DNA of 64,000 bases from Ptychodera flava (GCF_041260155.1 NC_091948.1:5407501-5471500); one strand, 5' to 3'; shown: positions 33,215 to 51,577, counted from the first letter of the stretch. The notes: generated from the letters alone by a model not told the origin. Made by a program: numbers and translations.

Positions 33215-34870
33215 TAAAAAAATATATGTTTCAGGAAATATGCCATATCTTGGTACTCCCCCAAATATGATCCCAATGGCTACTAAATCATATTATCTTC
33301 CCTTTAAAGGTTCATGTTCATTCATATTTTTCACATACGTCTGTTACAAACAAAACAGATTTCATATAAGCATTATATTGCCTTCTGTATTATGTGTAGC
33401 GAAAAATGGTAGAATGTAAGATAAGCCGTAATTTTCAATCTTTTGGGGAATTAGGTAAGTCTTGGTCCTATTTCATGAAAACTGTAAAGGATATCATCTT
33501 AAAGAAGAATAAATCGGTTTACTAATGAAACCCCATAAACCAGGTTATGTAAAAGTTAGGCTCGGCAGATGACTTAAACGAAGACTGGTTTGACAAAAAT
33601 ATTAGTGAGTCTCAAAATCGTGATTTTACAACACCCTTCTAAACATGACTTATTTTTTTCTGTTAAAGGTCTATTCCAGTAGTAAGTAAAAGAGTTTTCA
33701 TACAAGGCATGGCCTTTTATTATATGTCTAGGTGAAAAGGTTGTTGAATTTGAGATAAGCAGTGACATTAGTTTTGAATAAAGTTTGGGGTATGGGGTAA
33801 GTTTTGTTCATGTTTTATAAAAACAGTGGAAGATATTGCATATTACAATATGTCATCTGAAAGGAGAATAAAATTACTTTCCAATTTCCAATGTTACCCC
33901 ACAAGCTAGGTTATGTTAAAATATAAGGTCAGCAGATAACTTACAAGAAGGCATGCTTAACAAAAAAGATGCTATTCACAATACTTTCACTTTAAGGTAC
34001 CCGTCAGAACATGACCGTAACAGCCATTGCATTCAATATTTTTGCTGTTAAAAGTCTATTTCATATTTTGACATATTCTTGTAGCAAATTACACAGATTT
34101 CATACAAAGCATTGCCCTTTGTAATATGTCTAGGTACAAATTAGTAGAATTTGAGATAAGCAGTAACAGTAATTTGCAATATAAAGTTTGGGGTATGGGG
34201 TAAGTTTTCGTCACATTTTATGAAAACTATGGAAGATATTCTATAATCCAATAATTCATCTTAAAGAAGAATAAAATATTTCCAATGTTACCCTATATGC
34301 CTTGTTATATACAAAAATAAGCTCACCAGCTGACTTAAAAGAAGGCAGGTTTATCGAAAACGCATTCGAGTTGGCAATACTGTGATTTTGCGGTACCCTT
34401 CAAAATATGATCGGTAGAGCTTAAGCATCCCAATATTTGTTTAATGTCAAAAGTCAGTTTCACATGATGCATGTCCCTGTAGCAAATAAAACAGATATCA
34501 TACAAAGCATCGCCTTTTGTATTATGCCAGGGTAAAACATTGGTAGAATTTGAGATTCGCTATTATTTGCATTTGCAAACTCTGGGGTATCGGGTAAGTT
34601 TTGGTCCTATTTAAGAAAGTATCTATGGAAGATAATGCATATTACGTATGTCATTTTAAAAAGGAATAAATTTCCATCTATGATACCCAACAAGTCAGGT
34701 TATATTAAAAAAAGCTTAGCAGATGACTTACAAGTACAACCAGAAAAATGCACATGCACGTGGGTATGCGCAAAATGGTTATTTTGCAGTACTCTTCAAA
34801 ACACGACTGGAACAGTTATTGCATTCCTTTAGTTTTTCTGTTAAAATTTTATTTCGCATTCTAGGGATCC
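33215..34870 (+). repeat. Tandem repeat, four units of about 345-410 bp
   Basis: The landmark GGGGTATGGGGTAAGTTTT or a close variant recurs near 33440, 33786, 34190 and 34583. Each unit also carries ATGAAAACTRTGGAAGATAT, AAAGAAGAATAAA, CAGATGACTTA and TAGAATTTGAGATAAGCAGT-like strings in the same order. The copies have diverged and no frame runs through them. Confidence 0.8.
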
Positions 34871-40059
<5,189 letters not shown>

Positions 40060-40067
40060 TATATAAG
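40060..40067 (+). promoter_or_regulatory. Probable TATA box of SLC10 gene 2
   Basis: TATATAAG lies in a locally GC-richer context (GAGAGCGGTATATAAG), about 220 bp before the ATG at 40281. Copy 1 has a TATAAA at a similar distance. Confidence 0.55.
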
Positions 40068-40280
40068 TTGCACGGACGTTGGTGGGTTAGGTAGTTAATT
40101 TTGGGTCGCAAAGGAACAATACATACTGAGTGCTTACCGTCTGCAGAAACCCTGAGCAGTCATCGGATACAGATTTTCCAAATCAAAATTTCACAACGTT
40201 CCACTAAAGCTGTGGATTTTGGTTGAATTTTTCCGCTGAATAATATACTCATATCATTTGCCGATCGCTGAGAATTAATC

Positions 40281-42610
40281 ATGTCGATAATTACGGAAGA
40301 ACTGCTCAGCATCTCTCCAAACAGCACCAACTCTACCGACGACGGACAATTACCGTCTCACATCGTGACTCTAATGAATGTCGACCAATACTTGAACTAC
40401 GCCGCCGTTATCATCATCATGATCGGCATGGGAGGTGCCACCGACATCGCTGGCATCAAGAAGAGCCTACGTCGGCCGTGGGGCATAATAGTTTGCTGTC
40501 TTACCCAGTTTGTGATCTTGCCGGCCATCGCTTACGGACTGGCAATCGCCCTCGACATGGAACCTACCTACGCCGTTGGCCTGATAGTGCAGTGCACAGC
40601 ACCCGGCGGCAGTGTCTCCAATATGCTGGCTTATTTCGCCAAGGGAAATATTTCTTTGAGGTGAGTTAATTTCTTGTTAATGTCCGACGATGTGGAGACT
40701 TCGAAAGCACGTTTCCTGGTGAACGTCTACGTTCATCCTTCGGCAGAAGATTCCAGCGATACTGATGAAGTGTCTCTACTAAGTTTTGCGCGTAGCATAG
40801 ACTATATAATGTTACATCTGAGTTGCAAAATCTGTAAGTTTATCGTTATGAAAATTCGCTATGGAGAAGGAAAGCTCAACATTGAAATATTTAAGATCAA
40901 AACTCAATTAGCTGACATTTTTGCGGCATTATTACTCTGTGTGAAGGAGAAACTTTTTTTTTTTTAATTTCCAAAATTATGTCGGAATACTTTGAGATCA
41001 ACTTGTCAATACAGCTTGTATGTACATATAACGTCCAATATCAGTGTTGAGGGCTGTATTCTATGTGAACAGTAATATTGCATGCTGCACACGGTGTTTA
41101 CAAGGCTAGTGAATCGTATTTTTACATTCTGTAGGGAGAAGAATGCGGCAATACACTTGTTTTATAGAGACAATATATGCTGAAAATGTTTCCAAAAGTT
41201 AAAAGCTTTTTTCTTTTAAACAATAATTAAAGCTCCCATGTTCATGAAATAAGAATCAAATGCTCACCTTTTAAAATATACATCATCGTGCAAGTATACA
41301 TTAAGAAAGAAAAGTCAGAGATAAACGAAAACACGATTATTCCGTGATGATTGAGTGAATATATCGGTTTTTTTTTGTTCAAATCGTATTTTTGTTCAAA
41401 TCGTATTTTTGTGAAGTAATATGAGATCAAAGATACGCTCTCTACGTGGTAATACCAAGCATTATTTGCAATAAATCCGTAGTCTATATTTAACAGGATA
41501 ATTTGTAACGTGAGATAACTTTCTGATAGTTATTTTGCAAACCTGGTGTAGAAAAGTCATTAACTTAGGAAATAAACAAAAGCGTACAGCCATTCAATGG
41601 ATGGGGCTCTGTACCTGTGAATGTATCACATGTATGAGGGGAACATTCGATTGGATAAACTTTATAAGTTGAAACATCCTCTTGAGGAATAAATCAAAAT
41701 TCTCTCCAGGGTTCCTAGGGTAGAGACACCTAGACACTCGTTCTTGAAAACTATAAAGAGGACTTGCACTGCATATGTGGCGTCTTCATTTACACCACTG
41801 TAGATATGTTGAAGAAACAGTTTTGTTCATCCGGGTATTAAAACCCATTGAAAGTACAGGATCCGTTTTCTCTTAAGACCTTGCCATGTATGCCATTGGT
41901 CGAACAAACATGACGACAAGCTAATGTCACCAGCATCATCACGTGTGCATCAACATGCAACAAATGATATTACACAGTCGTTGTCACCATTACGCTAAAA
42001 TGCTAGCACCACAAAGCAGGAATGTTTGCATTGCAGAACAAGGACGTCAGAAATTTGGAAATTTCCGTCACTATCGGTATTTTTTTTATTTCAGTGTTTG
42101 CCTGACAACTTTTTCCACCTTGCTAGCAGTGGGTACAATGCCGCTGAACTTGTTTGTGTACGGACGTAAATGGACCGACGCAGCTCAGATAGCAATCCCG
42201 TACTTGAACGTTGTGATATCTCTGATTTTGACTCTGGTTCCCACAGCATTTGGTCTTCTGCTCAAATATAAGTTACCCAAGTACATTGATCGCATCACAC
42301 AGGTGAGAATATTTCATTTTCAGATTCCTCGACGGAACACATCGTTTCCGTTTATGGATTTCGACCCATGCCATCTCTTTTTGGCTCTGCATCAAACACG
42401 TTGATGTTGCTTGCCCCAAAGTCATAAATTACCACTGAAGTGAATGACTCTTACGGTTTCACTTATGTGTAGTTTGGAAATGCGCCGAATAAATTGAAGA
42501 GTCGAGTTCTGAGACGGACAGTAGTGTCTAAAAAAGAACTGAGAAATCATAGAAAAATTTTAGCCCGATTGATCAAAAATATCAGTTCATGGGCAATAAC
42601 AGTTGATGTT

Positions 42611-42662
<52 letters not shown>

Positions 42663-43420
42663 CGATAATGAAAAAATAGGAAACAAAATAGAAAACAGTC
42701 CCCTCATTTAACATTTACAGTTTTCCGGCCAGTCTTATGAACTTCAGTAATAAGACGAAGTTTGTAGTCGATGATTGACCAAATCACTCTTTTATCTATG
42801 GCATTTACTGTTACTTTGCATTCTATATTACCGATGTTCATTTGTTTCTACAGGTGTGTTCTGTTGTTGGCACGTCACTAATACTAATCGGTATTGCATT
42901 ACGTGCATACATCCAGCCCGGTATCTTTCTCAACTCCTGGCAAATTTGGGTCCTCGTATCATGTCTCCCAATCATCGGGGGTCTGATCGGCTTCGCGGCT
43001 TCAAGCATAATCTGCCAGCCTTGCTCCAACCGCCGCACCATTGGCATCGAGACCGGTTGCCAGAACGTTGCTCTGGCACTGAACGTCATCAACACGTCAT
43101 TTCCGCCGTCTCCCCAGCGAGCGGTGATGCAGGTCATTTCGTCGCTCTACGGTCCCGTCATGGCGGCGGAGTTGTCCCTGATCGTCGGCGTATACAGGGC
43201 TTTCAGTCGATACGGACACTGTCGACGATGCGATGACGCTGAAACCGTCAAAGACGACGTGGAGGAAGTGAAGGTTGGCGACATCAACGCCGAGCTGAAG
43301 ATGGAAGACGTTACCTGCAAGACCTCGGAAACACAAACCGTAGACGTTGGACCGTCGGACAGCGATGGGAATATCTATGGAGACGAGAAAGCGTATACAA
43401 ACTACAGTTTTGAAAGTTAG
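40281..43420 (+). CDS. SLC10A2-like sodium/bile acid cotransporter, copy 2
   Basis: A paralogue of the gene at 4841-8253. Exons 40281-40660, 42095-42302 and 42854-43420, all GT-AG, give about 384 residues. Exon 2 is 208 bp in both copies and the intron phases are the same (2, then 0), so the pair arose by duplication of a three-exon gene. The N-terminal tail has two possible glycosylation sites (NSTNST, about 14-19). Family marks are GMGGATDI, RRPWGII, CTAPGGSVSN and RRTIGIETGCQN (about 256-267) with the sodium-site E and Q. It should be a multi-pass plasma-membrane sodium-coupled organic-anion transporter. The cytoplasmic tail is acidic, ends in YTNYSFES and has no visible similarity to the copy 1 tail except the closing tyrosine-containing end (TNYAFDDE), so regulation may differ. 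Confidence 0.9.
40661..42094 (+). other. Intron 1 of SLC10 copy 2
   Basis: Starts GTGAGT and ends in TTTATTTCAG. It splits a serine codon, as in copy 1. No further feature is seen. Confidence 0.85.
42303..42853 (+). other. Intron 2 of SLC10 copy 2, with (AAC)n repeat
   Basis: Starts GTGAGA and ends TTTCTACAG, phase 0. It contains an (ACA)n microsatellite at 42611-42664. Confidence 0.85.
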
Positions 43421-43433
43421 GCCCAGTTTGTAT

Positions 43434-43439
43434 AATAAA
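43434..43439 (+). terminator. Polyadenylation signal of SLC10 copy 2
   Basis: AATAAA occurs 14 bp after the stop codon. If it is used, the 3' untranslated region would be very short; another signal may lie further downstream. Confidence 0.4.
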
Positions 43440-45321
43440 GAGAATTTAAAATATCAACCAGGTTTGGTTCCCATTTCAAGAAGACCATTGTTTGTTAGTG
43501 ATGAAGGCTAACGGGGAACATAAATGCGTTTTGCGTAGCGCAAAGCGCCTTTGATCATTGTCAAGTGTCCGAGACTGATTTAAGCCTATATTTCACGAAA
43601 TTTTGTTTGACTTAGACATCTTTTCAAATCTCCAAGGGCAATTTTATGCATAGATCAGGAAAACTTGAAGTCGTCCATGTAAAAATTATGCTTATGACGT
43701 AATTTTGATGTAACCATCAGAAACTTCACATTTTAAAACTGACAAGCTCAGAAAGTGATGTAATGTCAATGCTGGTTATGGCCGAATAGTTGGACTGATA
43801 CGAAGTGTTTTAGAATTATGATGTCAATTACATGTTGCACGAATAACATTACATTAGAAACTTTTAAAAAATTATGCGATTATAAATAATAAAGCGCTAA
43901 GTGAGAGTCTGGAGAAGGAACTTGAAATGCTTTCGGAAACTTTTTTCATGCCCTTCTAAGGGCCAATTTCTTGCAGACATTTACTCCATGATTTCTTAAC
44001 ACGGGTATCTAGTTTTCCTTTTCAGTAAACGATTTATTATTCAATGATTTGTATATTCTGATCAAACTCTATAAAGTAAATTTCAATTTGTTTATTATCC
44101 CTTGACGTAAATAAAAGCCTTCTAAAAATAGCACACACGCGGGCATATCTAAATCGCCAAGTAATATTAAGCTTACGAAGGTCTGTGAGACCAGTTTATC
44201 AACCTGAAGAACCTGTAATTTATGTACTAAAAAGTTGTCTAGGATGATTACATACATAGAAAAGAATTTAAGTAACTCTCCGTGATCATCAAGGAATATA
44301 AATAAGCTTGGTGGCACCCTTAAGTACTTACTAATATAGATTGTGAGAAATTTTCCGCTGAAATTCGTGGAATTTTATATCAGGAGTTATTTTGACAGTA
44401 AATATGTAGTGTATATCACTGTTAGGACGAAACAACTTTATTGTTGGTGAATGTGTTACTTTTCGTTTTGCTTGCCCGATTTTAAAGGCAAATACCTAAT
44501 TACCTTTATATTCGAATGTACACCCATTCGCAATAGTTTTTGAAAAAAAGCGTAGTTGTTTCAACTGTCACTTTTTATTCCAGTCAGCTGCTCGTTTTTT
44601 TAAGCGTACACCACAAAGAGGCTAATGGCGTTACTAAAAATAGGCATATTATTCTGACCTATTTTTCTACCTTTGCTGTCCATGACGTCACCATGCTCAG
44701 TAGCCAACATTTACGCAAGAAAGAATTTACTTGTACTTGTTATGGTGAGAAATAAAAAAAATAAATGAAAAATTCAAGAAACTTGGAAATCGAAGATGTC
44801 TGCCTTAATTGGAATTGAAGGATGAACATAATTTCTGATAACCACGTGAGACATTATGTTAACGAGCGTATTTGCGGTCGCATCCAAAAGCTGCAAACCC
44901 AACCATCCAGTACAGCAACCTAGTGAAATATGCATATCAGGCATCCGATTAACAGCATGTGAAGGCGCTGTTTATTTTGACAAATGACATGCATACGATG
45001 ACACTGAAAGCACAAAAACTAGCGACCTCTCCCCTCACAAGAGCTAAAAACAAACAGAGGAACAAACGAAAAACAAAATAAAAAGCAAAACACCTAAAAC
45101 CATGATACAAATAATCCTCTGCTCAATTCAGTAGCCAATGATTGGTTTCACAAAATTTTCTGAAAACTATTTATCTGGCATTTTGGAAAATTAAAACACG
45201 GCAACGGTGGTTGGTTATCTCCAAAGCCTGTTCGGGTATGTTTTTATTGCATGTATCGGAGCGGTACATCGAGTTGGTATTCCAGTGCTAAGAAAGACCT
45301 GTTCAGTGATGTAGTGATAAA
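43440..45321. other. Intergenic DNA after SLC10 copy 2
   Basis: No gene or defined repeat is recognised. Confidence 0.5.
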
Positions 45322-46125
45322 TTATTTTAATGATGCCATAAGTGATTCAAAATGACTTGTACTGAGACAAGCGTGGAGTGGAACGTGAAAATTACGTAAG
45401 AATGCTATCGATGGGAATCTATCACAAGGGTGTATAATTCCTCTCTTTCGTGCAGCCTTGCGTAACAAACCACATCCCTTGCTCAGGCCAGATGGTGCCA
45501 CAAAACTCAACATGTCTATCGACAAATTTACGTCCAATAGCCTTCGTAAGAGTTTTGTCCGCCATAAATGAAAAACGAACGTCAAAAATTCAGGGAGTTG
45601 TTGAAGGTTCTCTGTAACCTTTGCAGGTTGATTTAATTTCGTTCTCTTTCTTGCATAAATCTGCAACAACGATGATTTGTTGAACCTTTTGGTACAAAGT
45701 ATTTGCTCTAATGTTGTGCATCAACTCATAGTTACGTGTAAATGCTTCCCGTTCTGGGAATTGTTGGCTGTCACCCTGGAGACGTTGAACCTCTTCTTCA
45801 GTGTCTTGTTTTTGTTCTGCAGCATGGTGTATACTTGTTCGTAAACTGTCATATCCGACAAGGCGATCGGTAAAATGGAGAAAGACAGAGCTGATGCCAA
45901 AACCGACTGATTGTTACTTTCCAAATTTGATCGATGTCATTTACAGATGCGTCTAATCGCACCGACAGCCGGCAAATATAAATATTCATGAACTTCTGTT
46001 AGTTCTTCTTTCAGTCTGTTGCAACACAAATCGTCAAATGTTGTTTCGGAATCTTCAAAATGGGTAAAGACAGAGTCACTTCGAATCTGTATGTTGTGAA
46101 GAAGATTTATTCTTGTTGACGTCAT
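45322..46125 (-). pseudogene. Decayed coding region, family unknown
   Basis: On the minus strand all three frames in turn show peptide-like sequence: an acidic start with ETTFDDLCCNRLKEELTEVH, then DASVNDIDQIW, then a long charged helical stretch with EQKQDTEEEVQRLQGDSQQF and TLYQKVQQIIVVADLCKKE, then HVEFCGTIWPEQGMWFV. The shifts between frames indicate a gene with several small insertions or deletions and stops. I do not recognise the family. The region has no introns that I could define, so a processed or decayed single-exon gene is possible. Confidence 0.35.
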
Positions 46126-46550
46126 CAGGATTCTATCGTCAACGTGCGTTTGTGACTAAAATTTCGACAAGATTTCCAGAAATTACGGTCTGAAAAATGT
46201 TTATTCTATCGCCTGGAATGTGACAAGGAAAACTATTTATTCCATGCCTCGATGTGAGTGCAAATCAGTACATTGATTTGAATGGGAACATGATCCGGAA
46301 AGTTAGCGGGCCAGTGAACGATGTACTGATTAGTTTCCATGGTTACCCGGTCCAGTGAAGCCCTTCGACGTTTTCGACGTCAAAGTAGACCCTTCACGCT
46401 AGATGTAAAATATCCATACGCGCACTGCTATTTTGACTTTCGTTAAAATCTGTTTGATACTGGTCGATGATCTTAAAATTTGTTTGAAAAATGCCCCGCA
46501 TGTAACTAAATGTCGTATAGCATTAACTGTGAAGAGGCATGTAATAAAAA

Positions 46551-46673
46551 ATATTATTGCCTGAATACACAGGTTTATGTGCCCTCGCAGCAGGAGTCAA
46601 TTTGCCCTCCATGCGTCGGGCAAATTGTCACCTGCTCTCGGGCACATAAACCCATGTATTCAGGGAATAATAT
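46551..46673. mobile_element. Hairpin (fold-back) MITE, about 123 bp
   Basis: Two arms of about 57 bp run as near-perfect inverted repeats around a loop of about 10 bp. The left arm begins ATATTATTGCCTGAATACA and reaches TCAATTTGCCC; the right arm is its complement with few mismatches. Confidence 0.75.
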
Positions 46674-47324
46674 ATAAAATATCACATTTCATGGCTTGGT
46701 CTCCTATCGTGGGCACCAGAAGAATAATGACGAATTACAACAAAGCCACATTTGGCGAATTTCCGTCTAGGTTGCAATTGTGTTAAACAACCTGTTTACA
46801 GAGTTTTACGTTTAAATAAATTTGTTTTGTAGATTTAAGAAATAACGTCACTGCATACCATGAAAATCAAGACTGGCAATGTTGATATTCTAACAGTTAT
46901 GGAAAATGTCGATTGCGTAATTGTTTTGTAAAGAGAATTTCACTTTTTGCTTCCATGTTCAATTTACAAAATGTTTGAAGGTTTTAATACATTAGCATTA
47001 ATTAATGTTAGAACAATCAACCACTGTACCTAAGTTAAGAAATCAAATGACTATGCTCTCTGCACGCTTTTATTTTCTAATCATACACCAAAATTATCAA
47101 ATTATGTAAATTACGATATCGTATTTACTAAAATCCTTCAGCTCTGACTTGAACAGCTCAAATATCAACAATCTCAATATCACACCCATGTTAAACTTGC
47201 TACTGTCGATTAAGTTTTGTAATTGCAATAATTCTGATATTTTCCAAGAATAAGTTTTAGCAGAACTGATGACGTTGGAGGGTCATGGTCGGTCACTTCA
47301 GGTGGCGATTGGAAATTAATTGGT
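46674..47324. other. Intergenic DNA between a hairpin and the decayed EF-hand gene
   Basis: No gene or defined repeat seen. Confidence 0.5.
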
Positions 47325-48349
47325 TTAGTTGGCTTCTTCCTTCAGAGGGAGCTTGAATTTCTGGATGTAAAACTTGACGTACGATATGGCTGCTCTGGTG
47401 CCCTCCTGGTAAAATGAAAGGTATAACATCACAAATCTAGATGGAATATCAGGAATATTATCGATGGAAACGATAGCAATTTTGCAAAACTTGAGTCTCG
47501 AATGCAAACAGTCTATTTTAACGCTTCTCTACAGTCACCGAGAAAAGAATTAAACATAAAAGGACAACAAATGAACAAAGGAGTGCTCTCCGGAAGGCAA
47601 CCAAAAGTTTACTATTTTAAAGTCCCGTATTTACCTACACAGCAAACTTTATATCCGCTGGCTCCATAAAGAAATCCGCTGCCTCATGATAATCGAGATA
47701 AACAGCAATAGTTCGATCAGTGTCACTTTCCTACAAGGAAACGAATGTCAAGGGTTACAAAAACATATGCAAATAATAACATCAGTATGTCCAGGGCACG
47801 AAACTTATTTAATCAAAATATGGTTGACCCTAAACCCCGGATTTATTAGAGGACACGTTTGCATAACGACAGTCTACACCGACCTATGTATGTACTAGGT
47901 ATATGTATGTATATGTGGGTACACAGGTGTATATTTTGCAAGTTATTGATCAGGAAACAGGATCAGTTAAGGTTCGAATACGGAACACTTTTTCACGTTT
48001 TGAGCTCGAAATCCTTCTAAATAGTCGATAGAAATCAACACTGAAAAGATTAGGTCATCCATTCATGATACGGTAAATTATACCTTGCAATAGCCTCCGA
48101 ACTGATTTGAATGAAAACTTGCAGACCACAGTTTTTGTTTATAAACAAAAATAGTTCCGGGTCAAAATTGGTAAATACTCATTAACATAAAGAAATGGCA
48201 TAAGTTTTTTGGTATTGCTCTGCCGTGCAAATACCGGTAGTACGCGCGCTCATGTGCAGGTAAACTGGTTAATAAGTAATGATAAGGCAGAATACAAGCT
48301 ATTTGTAATGAAACCCATACGATTGCTTGGATATATACGATCACAGTTA

Positions 48350-48476
48350 CCTGTTTTCTAAAATTCCGCTATGCGCCTATGCGCCCCATAGACATGTGTA
48401 CATATGCCTTCTTCTCAGGCACATGTACACACGTCTATGGGGCGCGTAGGCGCGGAGCGGAATTTTAGAAAACAGG
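48350..48476. mobile_element. Hairpin (fold-back) MITE, about 127 bp
   Basis: Inverted arms 48350-48409 and 48417-48476 with a seven-base loop. The arms start CCTGTTTTCTAAAATTCCGC and include GCGCCCCATAGAC. It lies inside the intron between the third and fourth exons of the decayed EF-hand gene. Confidence 0.8.
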
Positions 48477-50488
48477 AGACTGTGGTATGATATACTGTAT
48501 TTGTGCGAAAAAAACCCAAAACTGACAACTTTTAAAGGTCAGGCAGTTTCAACTTTTGATGTTTGCTTTCGCTGTTTTGTTTTCTATATCAATTGCAAGT
48601 TTTTTTTTCTACTTGTTCTACTACTACAAGTTGAAACACTTCTATTCAGTGTGTCAGTAAAGCCTTCATACGTGCAGAATTGCATTGTTATCGTTAACAT
48701 TTGAATTCTAGTCCGGACCAGAATTCACTTGTGACCAACAACAATGCAGTTCACTCATGTAGAGGCTGAGTTGACTAGCTTAACACTGTGTACCTCAACA
48801 CGCTTTGGGTAGTAGACCAAGAAACTGTAGTTGATATTACAAACAAAAATAGCGAAAAAATCTTTAAAAGTTACAGCTAAAAGCCTTTTAATATGTCTAT
48901 AGTTTTCATTGCTTACGTCATAGTGGAGTCTCCTTATATTGGTCAGGAGCATCGACTGCAACGCGTTGATGTAATCCATGGCGTTGTTTACTTCGTTTCT
49001 ACCGTAGCCGGAAAACACACTCCACAAATTGACGCCGCGTGTTTGGGCAAATAGCATGAACTCAAGCATGCTGATCTTAACGGAGAAATAGAGTATAATG
49101 CTTTAAAAGGTGAAGGAAGTAACGGCAAAAGAATGGCAGAAAATGATGCGTGAAAATCTCATGGAAAACCAGTATTTTGTCCGCTTTTCCCCTTGGTTTC
49201 ATTCGACGATTAAAGGCCTATAGTAATCGCAGCTTTTGATACATTTTTCTGGTTGTGTTGCATTTATCAGCCACAGTTTCTAAGTCTACTTCCAACAGAG
49301 AGTTTATATACCCAGTACTCAGCTTGTCAACGGTGACTGTGCATGTATGTCCTGCAGTGTTAGTGTTGATGATCGATTTCAGGTCCGGCCTTGAATTCGA
49401 TTGTCAACAATTATAATGCATGCTACACACTGACACTCCGGATCGATAGACCAAGTGCTGAATACTTCGAAATGCTGTAAATAAACCAAGAAAATCGGGT
49501 TGATACATGGTACCAGAATACAGCAAGAATGTCAAAACTTTCAGTTACTTTACGTTAGTAGGGAAAACCAGCAGAGGACACGTACCTACTGAATAGGCTG
49601 ACTCTTGTGAATGGACGTTATTTTTTGGATCTTTCCCGCCTTTTAGTGTGACCTACGATGACAAATGTCCTTACTCGTCTTGGTAAAATGCAATCGATAT
49701 TTATTTGGAATTCCGACTTTGAATGCAATCACGTGATATATATGTGTTGTCTTTTTTTGTCGAAGCTTACCCTCGATGATCAACAGCGTTAATTGAAAAT
49801 GCGCTATTCGTCTTTTTGATCTAGAAAAACAAAGCCACATAAATATTTTAACTTATCACGGGGAATTTGTAATTCCAGGGGTTTAATTCATAGTTTGAGG
49901 CGACAAAATGTGTGAAATGAGGCTTGGATGCACCCCGCTGTAGATTTCAACATCTCCAAATCTCCTGTCGTCTACCACTTCTTTAGACTTATTTCTAGAG
50001 AAAAATGAGTTTTCAGCACCTCATGTTTATTTTATGAAAATCGAAAATCGTCTCCTATGGAATTGATGCGGTGAACAAGGAAAATATAGAATTTCAAATA
50101 TCGGTAGGTGTTGTAGCCTCCTATTTTAAAATTCTTGACAGTGTACAAAAAGATATTAGTCACAAAATTAATGAAAGAACAGGGCTAAACAATGAAGTTT
50201 CAGCTTACTTCACCGTCTTTGTCTTTGTCAAGTTCATCAAGTACGCTGTCTATTGTGTAGTCTTCACCGAACAAAGTCACAATATCCTCTTCTGTTAGTT
50301 CGTCACTCTGAAAGAATAAATGTTGAGGACTCCTGTAACGGTAACTTTTGACAACTTTTCGGAGTCTTTTGTTTCACCACGGAGATAGAAGCCAGATCTC
50401 GATGCTTTCACTAATCAACTACGCCTCGGCCCACTGTATACGATGCAGTACCCGATATCTGTCTCGGTGACCAAGACTCTCTGCTGGT

Positions 50489-50520
50489 GGCGCTGTCGTT
50501 TCCGCGGAAGCGACAGCGCC
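50489..50520. repeat. Imperfect 32-bp palindrome
   Basis: GGCGCTGTCG at one end and CGACAGCGCC at the other, around a GC-rich centre TTCCGCGGAA. Copies of CCCGATATCTG flank it at about 50451 and 50535, suggesting the core of a small decayed inverted-repeat element. Confidence 0.6.
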
Positions 50521-51577
50521 CCCAGAGACTATACCCGATATCTGATTCCTCGACCATACCGTGACCATACAACACTACGACGTGCTTTATCACCGCGATG
50601 ATTCTTGAATTTATGTCCGATTATAAAATTGATTATAAAATAACAGAATAAAAACCCCAAAACAAAGCCAAAAGTGCTTAAGGTCGTACATCTATAGCTT
50701 GTGTTGACGGATCGATTACATTTTGATATGTGTCTGTTCAGATTCTGTATAACAGTTTCCTGTCATCATTCCTAAAGCCATGTCCAAAAGCCTAGCGTGC
50801 AACTTGTCAATACATACTTATGTTATTGTTTACAAGTAAATTTTGATCCGGACCACAATTCATATGTCAACAATAACTTTGCATGTTACTTTGTGTGTAC
50901 GAGTGAGTATTTCAACACTATAAGGAGAGGAATAATAGCATGACTTGTTTTACAGATAAATATTTTCCAAAGTTACTTATTGTCCCTTCACTCCTGTAAA
51001 GTACCTTCTTAAAGATTTCTTCAAGCTCACTCCTGTCAATGGCTGAACTCAAATCTTTGTCCCCTTTGACAAAGGCACGATGAAGTTTGCCATAGCCTTA
51101 CAGATATCCGAGTATTGCGCCGAGGTGTCATCTTTAAGACGTTTTTCTTCATCTTATCCCTGTCAAAGGAGCATTTTGAGAAGACGATTTAACCATTATT
51201 TATTTACCTGGTATAGAAAGATCGCAAGGGCTGCATATCAACCATCATAAACCACCCTACACAATCTGTCTGCTGTCTTAACTTGCAGAATTTTTCTGGC
51301 TTTTAATCTCCTTTTCAAAATGCAAAGTTTTTTTTATCACATAGGATGTATAAAATTAGACGGACACTCACCTTACTATTTTTGTTTCAGGCCTCAAAAG
51401 GCCCTTTTCCTGTTCTCAAGGGCATGTTCATATATTTCATGTTCATCGGTAGCATACTCTTAGCAAAACCAAAAGCTGTGAATGTTTTGTTGACTTATAT
51501 TGTAGTTGGCCTTCCTGTTCGTAAAAGTTTTGAATCTCTCACTCACTCTATCATTCACGCGCTCACGCCCTCTCTTT

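Larger units (their letters stand above)
47325..51159 (-). pseudogene. EF-hand/patatin-like gene, decayed copy
   Basis: Five exons match the copy at 56154-60804: 51159-51005 (155 bp; 157 in the other copy), 50307-50209 (99), 49075-48917 (159), 47730-47635 (96) and 47405-47325 (81). Splice sites are conserved. EF-hand 1 (DKDLSSAIDRSE) and EF-hand 2 (DKDKDGE joined to ISMLE across the intron) are readable, as are the patatin C-terminal parts DRTIAVYLDY and ADFFMEPADIKFA. The first exon has lost two bases relative to its sister and changes frame, and the 96-bp exon ends in TAG where the sister has AAG. I therefore call it a pseudogene; sequencing error is less likely, since three lesions are present. 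Its 5' exons may include the patatin exon at 52051-52224. Confidence 0.7.

Noticed and set aside
43519-43560. Short palindrome GCGTTTTGCG/CGCAAAGCGC
   Set aside because: Too short and imperfect to support a feature.
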